From contig NZ_JADBEG010000001.1 of assembly GCF_014873755.1 (NCBI RefSeq), forward strand, positions 1,304,501 through 1,368,500: a stretch of DNA of 64,000 nt. Reading direction: 5' to 3'. Both the position numbers and the translations under genes were made by a program. The notes beneath the pieces were generated by a model. The model was not told the DNA's origin. It did not search any database and worked only from the letters and a program-made list of their open reading frames with translations. Within the stretch, counting starts at the first letter, position 1, and each line of letters opens with the position of its first letter. Origin of the DNA: Amycolatopsis lexingtonensis (lineage in GTDB: Bacteria > Actinomycetota > Actinomycetes > Mycobacteriales > Pseudonocardiaceae). Below, in pieces: positions 25,865-34,566 of this stretch.

Positions 25865-26746
25865 ATGCGGGCGATGTGGAAGGGCTCGGTGTCGTTCGGG
25901 CTGGTCAGCATCCCGATCCAGCTGTACGCGGCCACCGAGAACAAGAACGTCTCGCTCCGCCAGGTGCACGAGGCCGACGGCGGCCGCATCCAGTACAAGC
26001 GGTTCTGCACGATCGACGGCGCCGAGGTCCCGTACCCGGAGATCGCCAAGGGCTACGAGCTGCCCGACGGCGAGATGGTCGTCATCACCGACGCCGAGAT
26101 GGCCGAGCTGCCGCTGCCTTCGCAGCGCACGATCGACGTGCTCGAGTTCGTGCCGCTGGAGTCGATCGACCCGATCCAGTACGACCGGACGTACTACCTG
26201 GAGCCGCAGAAGAACGCGGTGAAGCCGTACGTCGTGCTGCGGGACGCGCTGCACAAGTCGAGCCAGGTGGCGATCGCGAAGGTCGCGGTGCGGCAGCGGG
26301 AGAGCATGGCGGTGTTGCGGGTGCACGCCGACGTGCTGGTGATGACGACGATGCTGTGGCCGGACGAGGTCCGCGAACCCGACTTCCCGTTCCTGCGCGA
26401 CGACCCGCCGCAGATCCGCCCGCAGGAGCTGTCGATGGCCGGCTCGCTGATCGACTCGCTGGCCGAGCCGGTGTTCGAGCCGGAGAAGTACCACGACCAC
26501 TACCGCGAGGCCCTCGAGGAGATGATCGAGGCCAAGGTCGCGGGGGAGGAGACGACCAAGCCCGCGGCGGTCACCGCCAAGGCCGACGTCGTCGACCTGA
26601 TGGCGGCGCTGCAGGCCAGCGTCGACGCGGCGAAGAAGTCGCGCGCGTCCACTTCGGAGGCGTCCACTTCGGAAGCGTCCGATGAGGACGCGAAGCCGGC
26701 GAAGAAGAAGGCGGCGCCGCGGAAGCGGGCCCCGAAGTCCGCCTGA
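25865..26746 (+). CDS. ku: Non-homologous end-joining protein Ku
   Basis: The 293-residue protein starts MRAMWKGSVSFGLVSIPIQLY, a hallmark of bacterial Ku, continues with QVHEADGGRIQYKRFC and the beta-barrel core, and ends in a lysine/alanine-rich tail that helps DNA binding. A ST-E-AS repeat (STSEASTSEAS) sits before the basic tail. GGAGG lies eight bases before ATG 25865. Ku homodimers hold double-strand ends and recruit LigD. The complete LigD polymerase-ligase is not in this window; only the PE/degenerate-ligase protein at 15.9 kb is. Confidence 0.96.
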   Translation: MRAMWKGSVSFGLVSIPIQLYAATENKNVSLRQVHEADGGRIQYKRFCTIDGAEVPYPEIAKGYELPDGEMVVITDAEMAELPLPSQRTIDVLEFVPLESIDPIQYDRTYYLEPQKNAVKPYVVLRDALHKSSQVAIAKVAVRQRESMAVLRVHADVLVMTTMLWPDEVREPDFPFLRDDPPQIRPQELSMAGSLIDSLAEPVFEPEKYHDHYREALEEMIEAKVAGEETTKPAAVTAKADVVDLMAALQASVDAAKKSRASTSEASTSEASDEDAKPAKKKAAPRKRAPKSA

Positions 26747-26820
26747 CCCCGGACGGGTGGTCGCGCCGACACGCCGCCGTGGTCCCGCGGCCGCCCGCTT
26801 CCCGGTGGTACCAAGGAGTC

Positions 26821-27030
26821 ATGGAATGCGCTTCTTGTGCCGCGCGGATCGACCACTGCCACGGCACGCTGGTGGTGCACCCGGAAGGCGGGTTCGCCGA
26901 GTGCACCGATCCGGCCTGTGTGGACGCCGACCGCGTGCGGCACGCGTTGATCGTCGACTGCCCGGCGCTCGGCGGCTGCGGGTGTGCCGCCGCGGCGCCG
27001 GAGAAATCGTTGCTGCGCCACGCTTCCTGA
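26821..27030 (+). CDS. Small cysteine-rich protein
   Basis: The 69-residue protein has eight cysteines and four histidines (ECASCAARIDHCHG, FAECTDPACVD, DCPALGGCGC), which look like a metal or iron-sulfur binding module. I do not recognise the family; it could be a zinc-ribbon-like protein. AAGGAG six bases before ATG 26821 is a good ribosome site. A hairpin terminator follows. An upstream in-frame start at 26779 is possible but has no ribosome site. Confidence 0.65.
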   Translation: MECASCAARIDHCHGTLVVHPEGGFAECTDPACVDADRVRHALIVDCPALGGCGCAAAAPEKSLLRHAS

Positions 27031-27048
27031 GCCTCCCGCCAGGATCCG

Positions 27049-27095
27049 CGAAGGCCTTCCCGCCGGGTGACGCGCACCGGCCGGGGAGGCCTTCG
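27049..27095 (+). terminator. Hairpin after the cysteine-rich gene
   Basis: CGAAGGCCTTCCC (27049-27061) pairs with GGGAGGCCTTCG (27084-27095) with one bulge. The loop also contains a small CCGG-type helix. It lies 19 bp past the stop codon, with no U tract. Confidence 0.6.
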
Positions 27096-27177
27096 TGGCG
27101 TCAGGACGGTGTCAGCGCGGTAACACGATCGTGTATGCAGCCGTGTACACGGGCTTGGCGATGTGCTAACACTAACG

Positions 27178-27226
27178 GGGTCCTTCGGCTCTCCCTCCCC
27201 CTCGGAGCCGGAGGACCCTTTATTTT
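27178..27226 (+). ncRNA. Candidate small RNA or orphan terminator with C-rich loop
   Basis: GGGTCCTTCGGCTC (27178-27191) pairs with GAGCCGGAGGACCC (27205-27218) with one G-U pair. The loop is tccctccccctcg and a TTTATTTT tract follows. Upstream are TGC-TAACAC (extended -10 at 27164-27172) and two perfect 12-bp palindromes, ACACGATCGTGT (27123-27134) and CCGTGTACACGG (27141-27152), the second over the -35 position. No open frame lies between promoter and terminator. The loop is complementary to Shine-Dalgarno sequences, recalling the actinobacterial 6C RNA, but only one hairpin is seen. Confidence 0.5.
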
Positions 27227-27275
27227 CGCCGCTGTCCGGTGTGGATATGTCAGCGAATGATGTACAGTTCAGCGC

Positions 27276-27593
27276 ATGGTGACGTGTGAGACACGGGAAG
27301 CGGCGCTCGCCCGGATCGGGCGCGCGCTGTCGGATCCGACCCGCTGCCGGATCCTGACCGCGCTGCTGGACGGTCCCGCCTACCCCGGGCGGCTGGCGGC
27401 CGAACTCGGCCTGAGCCGGTCGAACGTCTCGAACCACCTGTCGTGCCTGCGCGGCTGCGGGCTCGTCGTGGCCGGCTACGAAGGGCGTCAGGTGCGGTAC
27501 GAGATCGCCGACGCGCACCTGGCCCGCGCGCTGCGGGAACTCGTCCACGTCGTGCTCGCGGTCGAGCCGCGGGCCGAATGCGAGCCCGCGTGA
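27276..27593 (+). CDS. cmtR: CmtR-type ArsR-family metal sensor
   Basis: The 105-residue protein closely follows M. tuberculosis CmtR, including LSDPTRCRIL and the recognition helix RSNVSNHLSCLRGCGLVV. Cys57, Cys61 and Cys102 fall at the same numbers as the Cd/Pb ligands of CmtR. It should repress its own operon until Cd(II) or Pb(II) binds. TACAGT (27263-27268) ends seven bases before the ATG, so the message is probably leaderless. The next gene, a cation diffusion facilitator-like transporter, overlaps its stop codon. In M. tuberculosis the partner is a P-type ATPase instead. Confidence 0.93.
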   Translation: MVTCETREAALARIGRALSDPTRCRILTALLDGPAYPGRLAAELGLSRSNVSNHLSCLRGCGLVVAGYEGRQVRYEIADAHLARALRELVHVVLAVEPRAECEPA

Positions 27594-28234
27594 CGAGCCC
27601 CGGGTGCTCGGACGGGTGCTGCGCGCCGCTCGCGGTGGCGCCGGACCGCCGGGCGGTGCTGGTGCGCCGGGTCCGGCTGCTCGTGGCGGCGACCATCACT
27701 TACAACGTCGTAGAGGCGGTCGTCGCGCTGGCCGCGGGGAGCGCGGCTTCCTCGGGGGCGCTGATCGGTTTCGGGCTCGATTCCGTGATCGAAGTCGCCT
27801 CCGCCGTCGCGGTCGCCTGGCAGTTTTCCGGTGCGGACCCGGAAAGCCGCGAAAGGCGGGCGCTGAAAGCGATCGCCCTGTCGTTTTTCGCGCTCGCGGT
27901 TTACGTCACGATCGAGGCCGTCAGTACATTCTTCGGCGGTGCCGCGGCGGAAACCTCGCGGACCGGAATCGTGCTCGCGGCCGTTTCGCTCGCGGTGATG
28001 CCCGCCCTGTCCGCGGCGCAGCGCCGAGCCGGGCGGGAGCTGGGGTCGGCCAGCGCGGTCGCGGATTCGCGGCAGACTTTGCTCTGCACTTACCTTTCCG
28101 CGGTCCTGCTGGCGGGGTTGCTGCTCAACGCCCTGTTCGGCTGGTGGTGGGCCGACCCGGCGGTCGCGCTCGCGATCGCCGCGGTGGCGGTGAACGAAGG
28201 CCGAACGGCCTGGCGCGGCCAGCATTGCTGCTGA
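27590..28234 (+). CDS. Cation efflux (CDF-like) transporter in cmtR operon
   Basis: The 214-residue protein has about six membrane helices. The N-terminus has CSDGCC and the C-terminus ends HCC, both potential soft-metal ligands. GFGLDSVIEV (helix 2) and ADSRQTLLC (helix 5) place aspartates where cation diffusion facilitators bind the ion. Together with CmtR it probably exports Cd/Pb/Zn. GTG 27590 overlaps the cmtR stop (GTGA); ATG 27578 is an alternative adding four residues. No long cytoplasmic C-terminal domain is present, so it is a short CDF variant. Confidence 0.85.
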   Translation: MTSPGCSDGCCAPLAVAPDRRAVLVRRVRLLVAATITYNVVEAVVALAAGSAASSGALIGFGLDSVIEVASAVAVAWQFSGADPESRERRALKAIALSFFALAVYVTIEAVSTFFGGAAAETSRTGIVLAAVSLAVMPALSAAQRRAGRELGSASAVADSRQTLLCTYLSAVLLAGLLLNALFGWWWADPAVALAIAAVAVNEGRTAWRGQHCC

Positions 28235-28262
28235 CGCGCCAGGCCGCGGGCCGGTTGCGGAA

Positions 28263-28418
28263 TCAGTACCAGTGCGCACGCCCACCGATCCGGCGGCCGG
28301 TGCCGCCCAAGATGGCCAGTGCCACGCCGGCCACCGCGAGAATGATGCCGATGGTGTAAAGCACCGGGATACCCACGATGAACCCGATGATCAAGAGAAT
28401 TACACCGAGAACGATCAC
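28263..28418 (-). CDS. Small two-helix membrane protein (DUF6131-like)
   Basis: The 51-residue protein has two transmembrane helices (IVLGVILLIIGFIVG and IGIILAVAGVALAILG) and the C-terminal GRRIGGRAHWY found in a family of tiny actinobacterial membrane proteins. GAAGGAG lies 11 bases before GTG 28418, the natural start for MIVLG. Upstream in-frame codons to 28496 are probably not translated. Function unknown. Confidence 0.7.
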   Translation of the reverse strand: MIVLGVILLIIGFIVGIPVLYTIGIILAVAGVALAILGGTGRRIGGRAHWY

Positions 28419-28538
28419 TTTGACACACACTCCTTCGCATGGGACCCGTCCGGCATGCCGGCCGGGCGGATGCGCTGTCACGGGGAGGATGGCCACTTTC
28501 CCGGTGCCGCAAACTGCGTCAAACGGAGCAATCTCGGA

Positions 28539-29999
<1,461 letters not shown>

Positions 30000-30065
30000 T
30001 CCTCGAGCTCTTTTCCTGACGGCTGGTTGCGGAGCGCGCGGGAGGACTCACCGAAGTGACAACGC

Positions 30066-30098
30066 AAAAAGGGCACCTCCCTCGCGGGAGGCGCCCTT
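30066..30098 (-). terminator. Intrinsic terminator in the ahcY leader
   Basis: On the minus strand AAGGGCGCCTCCC (30098 to 30086) - GCGA - GGGAGGTGCCCTT (30081 to 30069) is a 13-bp stem followed by a T run (30070-30066). The 5' arm shares GCGCCTC (30094-30088) with the riboswitch pseudoknot, so the two structures exclude each other. Confidence 0.9.
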
Positions 30099-30157
30099 GG
30101 ATGCGTGTCGCGGGCCGAGCGTGGCGGAAAGAGTTCCGTCGCAGCGCCTCTCGGCCC
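30088..30157 (-). promoter_or_regulatory. SAH riboswitch upstream of ahcY
   Basis: Minus-strand CCGAG (30154-30150) pairs with CTCGG (30119-30115), extended by GGG/CCC. Inside are GCGCTGC (30147-30141) and GCCACG, as in the SAH aptamer core. GAGGCGC (30150-30144) can pair with GCGCCTC (30094-30088) to form the pseudoknot. The latter segment is also the 5' arm of the terminator, so SAH binding would prevent termination and switch ahcY on. Class assignment is from memory of the SAH riboswitch consensus. Confidence 0.85.
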
Positions 30158-30190
30158 GGGACCCAGGATGGCAAAGCCGCGGCGAAGCTG

Positions 30191-30676
30191 TCAAGCGAGC
30201 GAAAGGGCCATGAGAACGTCGTCGACGTCGGTGCCGTCGATGCGGAATTCCCCGCGCAGCACGCCTTCCACGACGAACCCGGACCGCTCGTAGACCCGGC
30301 GGGCGGCGGCGTTGTGACCCAGCACGCGCAGCGTCAGCTTGCGGGCCCCGCGCCGGCGCGCCTCCGCCGCGGCCGCGTCCACCAGCCGTCCCGCGATGCC
30401 GAGGCCCTGGCGGTCCGGGTCGACGGCGAGCCCGCCGAGCACCAGCACGTGCGCGTGGGCCGGGATGCCGAACCCCGCGGCGAGCCGGACGTACCCGGCG
30501 ACGACGTCGTCGTGCTCGGCGACGAGGAAGTTCTCCGGCCGCGCGTCCTCGTCGAAGAACGGCGTGCCGGGCGGCGGCGGGGGAGCGGGGGACACCGTGG
30601 CGTCCCACGTGCGCTCGTCGATCTTGGCGAGCACGGCTTCGTCTTCGGCGCGGGCCGGCCGGACGGTGGTCGTCAC
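30191..30676 (-). CDS. GNAT-family N-acetyltransferase
   Basis: The 161-residue acetyltransferase has motif A VLGGLAVDPDRQGLGIAGRLV (RQGLGIAG binds the acetyl-CoA pyrophosphate) and GHNAAARRVYERSGFVVEG as motif B. The substrate is unknown. GTG 30676 overlaps the stop of the upstream membrane protein (GTGA), so the two genes are coupled. It ends just upstream of the ahcY leader, in the same direction. Confidence 0.88.
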   Translation of the reverse strand: MTTTVRPARAEDEAVLAKIDERTWDATVSPAPPPPPGTPFFDEDARPENFLVAEHDDVVAGYVRLAAGFGIPAHAHVLVLGGLAVDPDRQGLGIAGRLVDAAAAEARRRGARKLTLRVLGHNAAARRVYERSGFVVEGVLRGEFRIDGTDVDDVLMALSLA

Positions 30677-31326
30677 GAAAGTTCCTTCCAGGCTTCTTCG
30701 ACGATCCCGGCGAGCTCGCGGGGGTCGCGGTTGCCCTCGGCCGAGATGCTGCGCAGCGCGACGGTCAGGTCCGGGCCGCTGCGCTGGCAGTTGGTGACGA
30801 ACGACCGGCCGGGGTCCGGCGTCGAGCCCACGGGCGCGGCGTCGTTGTGGACCAGGCACTGCACGGCGCCGACGCGCACCAGCTCGGTGCTCGGGGCGGC
30901 CAGGCCGAGTTCCTCGGCGTCCTCGTACGGCGCCACCAGTTCCGGCGACCCCGCGCGCACCGCGATCAGCTGGAAGCTGCGTTCCAGCCGGTCGTCCTGG
31001 TACTGCTGCACCACCGCGCCCGCGCCGCCGTAAGCCGCCGACGTCCGGGCGGCCGTTTCCCGGTCGGCTTTGTCGACCCGGGCGACCTGGACCTTGCTCT
31101 TCTCCACGTCGAACTTCGCGAGCGTGTCCTGGGCCCGGCCGAGCCCGCCCAGGCTCGACGGCGCGGTCAGCGCGTGCCCGCTCGGCCCGCCGAGCAGGCT
31201 CAGCACCACCCACGGCACGCCGACCAGCACCGCGCCGACGATGACCCCGATCAAGCCCGCGAAGACGGGGTGGGCGAACGGCGAGCGCGGCGGCGGTGCC
31301 GCGGCGGCGGGGAACTCTTCGGTCAC
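30673..31326 (-). CDS. Single-pass membrane protein, hypothetical
   Basis: The 217-residue protein has a short proline-rich cytosolic N-terminus, one transmembrane helix (about 18-45, PVFAGLIGVIVGAVLVGVPW), and an extracytoplasmic domain of about 170 residues with two cysteines (QCLVHND and TNCQRSG) that could form a disulfide. No known domain is recognised. It is translationally coupled to the GNAT gene. Function unknown. Confidence 0.75.
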   Translation of the reverse strand: MTEEFPAAAAPPPRSPFAHPVFAGLIGVIVGAVLVGVPWVVLSLLGGPSGHALTAPSSLGGLGRAQDTLAKFDVEKSKVQVARVDKADRETAARTSAAYGGAGAVVQQYQDDRLERSFQLIAVRAGSPELVAPYEDAEELGLAAPSTELVRVGAVQCLVHNDAAPVGSTPDPGRSFVTNCQRSGPDLTVALRSISAEGNRDPRELAGIVEEAWKELS

Positions 31327-31383
31327 CCGGGCATCGTGGCGGAACCGGGCAATCGGCGCGAAGGGAATTCCGCCGTAAGTGCC

Positions 31384-32274
31384 TCAAACGAGATGCGCGC
31401 GCCGCCAGATGCCTTCCGACCGGCCGCCGATCAGCCCCGCGTCGCGCAGGAACGGCACGATCTTCTCGGCCATCCAGCGGCGCGTCTCGTGGAAGTGCGG
31501 GTTCGCCAGCGCCGCGGCCCGGCCCTCGCGCGGGTCGATCCCGACGCTGCGGTAGATCCGCGGGTCGACCATGCTGTCGATGACGCCGAACGCGACCAGC
31601 GCGGTGCGCACCCGGTGCCGCTGCAGCGCCGCCTTCGACAGCTTCGGCGTCTCCCGCAGCACCTCTTCCTTGGCGAACCGGACGTGCCGGGCCTCCTCGA
31701 CGACGTGGATGCGGTTGACCGAGCGGATCAGCGGCTGGATGCCGTCGTCGTCCATCATCGAGCGCTGCAGCCGGTCGGTGGTCTCCTCGGCGACCAGCAC
31801 GCTGGCGAACATCGACGGCCCGGCCGCGGTCGCGCCGAACACCTTGGCGGCGCGGTGCACGACCTTCGGGACGCCGTAGCGCGGGACGCCGAGCCGCTCG
31901 GCGGTGCGGGCGAACATCACCGAGTGCCGCGTCTCGTCGCCGATCTCGGTCATCGCGTACTGCGCGTGCTCGCTGCGCGCGTCCAGGTCGAAGACGTACC
32001 GGGCGAGCAGCTGCATGAGGACGATCTCGAACCACAGGCCGACGCTCATGATGCTGGCGATCTCGTGCTTGGACAGCTCGATCCGCTGCTCCGGCGTCAG
32101 CTTCGCCCAGAGGTCCGTGCCGTAGAGGGAGACGCGCTCGAGCGGCATGTAGGCCTTGCCCTCGGCCAGCGGCGCGGCCCAGTCGATGTCGACGTACGGG
32201 TCGTAGGAGTTCTTCGCGGAGCTCTTGAGCAGGCGAGCCGCGGTGACATCCCGGTCCTGGGCCTCGACGCCCAT
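31384..32274 (-). CDS. AurF-like diiron oxygenase
   Basis: The 296-residue helical protein has E/H motifs as in AurF p-aminobenzoate N-oxygenase: EIGDETRHSVMFA, LVAEETTDRLQR and HVVEEARHVRFAKEE supply the carboxylate and histidine ligands. It could oxidise an aromatic amine or another substrate; AurF-like proteins are also found outside natural-product clusters. GGAGG lies six bases before ATG 32274. The gene is divergent from a TetR gene, with a nested palindrome in the 89-bp gap. No biosynthetic genes are adjacent. Confidence 0.85.
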   Translation of the reverse strand: MGVEAQDRDVTAARLLKSSAKNSYDPYVDIDWAAPLAEGKAYMPLERVSLYGTDLWAKLTPEQRIELSKHEIASIMSVGLWFEIVLMQLLARYVFDLDARSEHAQYAMTEIGDETRHSVMFARTAERLGVPRYGVPKVVHRAAKVFGATAAGPSMFASVLVAEETTDRLQRSMMDDDGIQPLIRSVNRIHVVEEARHVRFAKEEVLRETPKLSKAALQRHRVRTALVAFGVIDSMVDPRIYRSVGIDPREGRAAALANPHFHETRRWMAEKIVPFLRDAGLIGGRSEGIWRRAHLV

Positions 32275-32288
32275 GGCGGCCTCCGGAA

Positions 32289-32317
32289 AGTAGGGGGTAC
32301 ATGCTGTACTAGTTACT
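32289..32317. promoter_or_regulatory. Nested palindrome between AurF-like and tetR genes
   Basis: GTACATGCTGTAC (32297-32309) is a perfect 5+3+5 palindrome, and AGTA (32289-32292) and TACT (32314-32317) extend it symmetrically around G32303. It is the only strong dyad in the shared gap, so it is the probable operator of the TetR protein encoded at 32363. Confidence 0.6.
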
Positions 32318-32362
32318 TCGGCGAGCGTACACCGGCTCGCCGGACTTGAGTAGGCTTCCCGG

Positions 32363-33010
32363 GTGACCAAGGTCGACGGACGGGCGGCGCGCTGGGCGGG
32401 CCAGCAGGAGCGGCGGCGCGCGGAATTCGTCGAAGCGGCCCTGGTGGCCATCGCCGAGCACGGCCCGGAGGTCTCGACCGAGCAGATCGCCGAGCGCGCC
32501 GGCGTGGCCCGCACGCGGCTGTACCGCCACTTCGCCGACGCGGCCGACCTCCAGCGCGCGATCGCCGAGCGCGCGGCCGAGCTGGTGACGGCCGAGCTCG
32601 CGCCGCTGTGGCACCCCTCGGGGTCACCGCACGAGATGATCGCGACGGTCATCTCGACGCACCTGCGCTGGCTGACCGAGCACGAATCCCTGCACCGCTA
32701 CCTGACCCGCACGCAGCCGGCGCAGACCGACGTCCGCGGCACGATCGCCCGCCACCTCAGCGGGCTGTTCTCGGGGTACCTGACGGCGTTCGGCCTCGAC
32801 CCGGCCCCGGCGGACACGATCGCGTTCGGCCTGGTCGGCTACGTCGAGTCGGCGACGACCCGGTGGCTCGACCACCCGGGCGCGCTCAGCCTGGCCCAGC
32901 TGACCGACCAGCTGACCGGCACGATCTGGGCGATGCTGGACCACACGCTGAAGGCGGGCGGGGTCGAGCTGGACCCGGACCAGCCGTTGCCGCTGCCCGA
33001 AGAGTTCTAG
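32363..33010 (+). CDS. TetR-family regulator
   Basis: The 215-residue protein has an N-terminal HTH (VSTEQIAERAGVARTRLYRHFADAADLQ) and a helical C-terminal domain. TAGGCT (32351-32356) ends six bases before GTG 32363, which suggests a leaderless message. It is divergent from the AurF-like oxygenase, which it probably represses through the intergenic palindrome. The last four bases overlap the convergent dinB gene. Confidence 0.88.
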   Translation: MTKVDGRAARWAGQQERRRAEFVEAALVAIAEHGPEVSTEQIAERAGVARTRLYRHFADAADLQRAIAERAAELVTAELAPLWHPSGSPHEMIATVISTHLRWLTEHESLHRYLTRTQPAQTDVRGTIARHLSGLFSGYLTAFGLDPAPADTIAFGLVGYVESATTRWLDHPGALSLAQLTDQLTGTIWAMLDHTLKAGGVELDPDQPLPLPEEF

Positions 33011-34038
33011 TCTTCGTCTTCACGCGCGAACTCGGCTCGGACTCCCAGCAGCCGTACCGCCCGGGTCAGTTCGAACATCCCCAGCACCTCGCGCGCGGCC
33101 CGGTCGATCTCCGCCGCGTCCGACGTCGGCGCCGGCAGGGTGATGCTGTGCGTGTGGGTCAGGAACGGCACGAACCGCACCTTGACCGCGATCCGCGCCG
33201 CCGGGCGGCCTTCGTCCAGGACGTCCTGCGTGACCCGCTTGGCCAGCGCCGAGACCTCCGCCGCCATCTCCGCCGGGTCCGTGAGGTCGCGCTGGAACGT
33301 CGTTTCGCGGCTGCGGGACCTGGCCACGTACGGGGTCGCGCTCACGTCGGCGTCGCTGATGCCGCCGCCGAGCAGCCGCAGCCACGGTCCGGTCTTCGGG
33401 CCGAACCGGGCGGCCAGCTCCGCCGCGTCCGCGCCCGCCAGGTCGAGCACCGTGCGGATGCCGAGCCCGGCCAGCTTCTTCGCGGTCTTGCCGCCGATGC
33501 CCCACAGCGCGTCGGTCGGGCGCTCGGCCATCACGGCCCACCAGTTCTCCTGCGTCAGCCGGTAGATCCCGCCCGGCTTGCCGAACCCGGTGGCGAGCTT
33601 GGCCCGCAGCTTGTTGTCGCCGATCCCGACCGCGCACGACAGCCCCGTCTCGCGGGCCACGGCGTCCTTCAGCTCGGCGGCCAGCGCTTCCGGGTCGCCG
33701 GTCTCCGCGCCGAGGAACGCCTCGTCCCAGCCGAGCACCTGCACGACGACCGGGAACTCCCGCAGCACCGCCATCACGCGCGCCGACACCTCGAGGTAGG
33801 CGTCCGGGTCGCTGGGCAGGAAGACGGCGTCCGGGCAGCGCTTCGCGGCGAGCCGCAGCGGCATGCCGGACTGGATGCCGAACTCGCGGGCCTCGTACGA
33901 CGCGGTCGCGACCACCGCCCGTTCGGCGGGATCGCCGTTGCCCCCGACGACGACGGGCTTGCCCGCGAGCTCCGGGTGCCGGGCGATCTCGACCGCGGCG
34001 ATGAACTGGTCGAGGTCGACGTGCAGGACCCACTTCAC
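33007..34038 (-). CDS. dinB: DNA polymerase IV (Y-family)
   Basis: The 343-residue Y-family polymerase has the first palm motif VLHVDLDQFIAAVE, steric-gate region, SYEAREFGIQSGMPL, and the second palm motif VLGWDEAFLGA with the catalytic DE. KxLAGLGIRTV gives the helix-hairpin-helix, followed by a little-finger domain. It performs translesion synthesis. The serine usual before DE is replaced by tryptophan. No typical C-terminal clamp-binding tail is seen after EFAREDED. The gene is followed by a DUF3040 gene upstream in transcription order. Confidence 0.93.
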   Translation of the reverse strand: MKWVLHVDLDQFIAAVEIARHPELAGKPVVVGGNGDPAERAVVATASYEAREFGIQSGMPLRLAAKRCPDAVFLPSDPDAYLEVSARVMAVLREFPVVVQVLGWDEAFLGAETGDPEALAAELKDAVARETGLSCAVGIGDNKLRAKLATGFGKPGGIYRLTQENWWAVMAERPTDALWGIGGKTAKKLAGLGIRTVLDLAGADAAELAARFGPKTGPWLRLLGGGISDADVSATPYVARSRSRETTFQRDLTDPAEMAAEVSALAKRVTQDVLDEGRPAARIAVKVRFVPFLTHTHSITLPAPTSDAAEIDRAAREVLGMFELTRAVRLLGVRAEFAREDED

Positions 34039-34053
34039 GGGGCCAGTCTCGCC

Positions 34054-34317
34054 TCAGATCCGGTGCCGCGCCACGTGGGTCCAGACGGTGCCGGTGAGCG
34101 CGAGGATCCCGCACAGCGTCACGCCCGGGTCGGGCAGGACCAGCCCCACGACCAGCAGGCTCACGGCGATGATGTCGAAGACGATCAGGACGGTGCTCCG
34201 GAGCGCGCGCGACTTCGGCCGCTTGCCCTCGCGCAGCGCGGTGGCCAGGTCGGGGTCGCTGAGCTCCAGACTGCGCTCGATCTTCTCGAGCTCGGTGCGA
34301 TCGTGGTGACTGAGCAT
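34054..34317 (-). CDS. DUF3040-like small membrane protein
   Basis: The 87-residue protein has an N-terminal charged helix (LSHHDRTELEKIERSLELSDPDLATAL) and two transmembrane helices, the layout of actinobacterial DUF3040 proteins. Function unknown. GGAGTACCCC before the ATG gives a plausible ribosome site. It lies 15 bp upstream of dinB on the same strand, so they may be co-transcribed. Confidence 0.8.
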   Translation of the reverse strand: MLSHHDRTELEKIERSLELSDPDLATALREGKRPKSRALRSTVLIVFDIIAVSLLVVGLVLPDPGVTLCGILALTGTVWTHVARHRI

Positions 34318-34566
34318 CGGGGTACTCCTTCGGCGCCGTACCCGCCGTATCGCCAGAGCGAATACCCAATCGTCCTCCGAACGAACCGCCGAACGCCTTC
34401 TGATTTCGTGCTTTTTGCTGCTCCGACCGGGTGATCCGCGCTCCGTGACCGCCCGCGAGCACGTTAAGTTGCCTCTCGAACGTGGCCGGTGACGGCCCCG
34501 GGTGACGGAGGGGGCCGTTGCGTCCTCTTCCGCGCGCCGGAACCTTCAAGCAGCTGGAGGACCTCG

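Noticed and set aside
34491..34516. Hairpin in the leader of the MetE-like gene as a riboswitch or attenuator
   Set aside because: It is a simple 8-bp stem without U tract or any aptamer core I recognise (SAM, cobalamin, SAH), so no regulatory claim is made.
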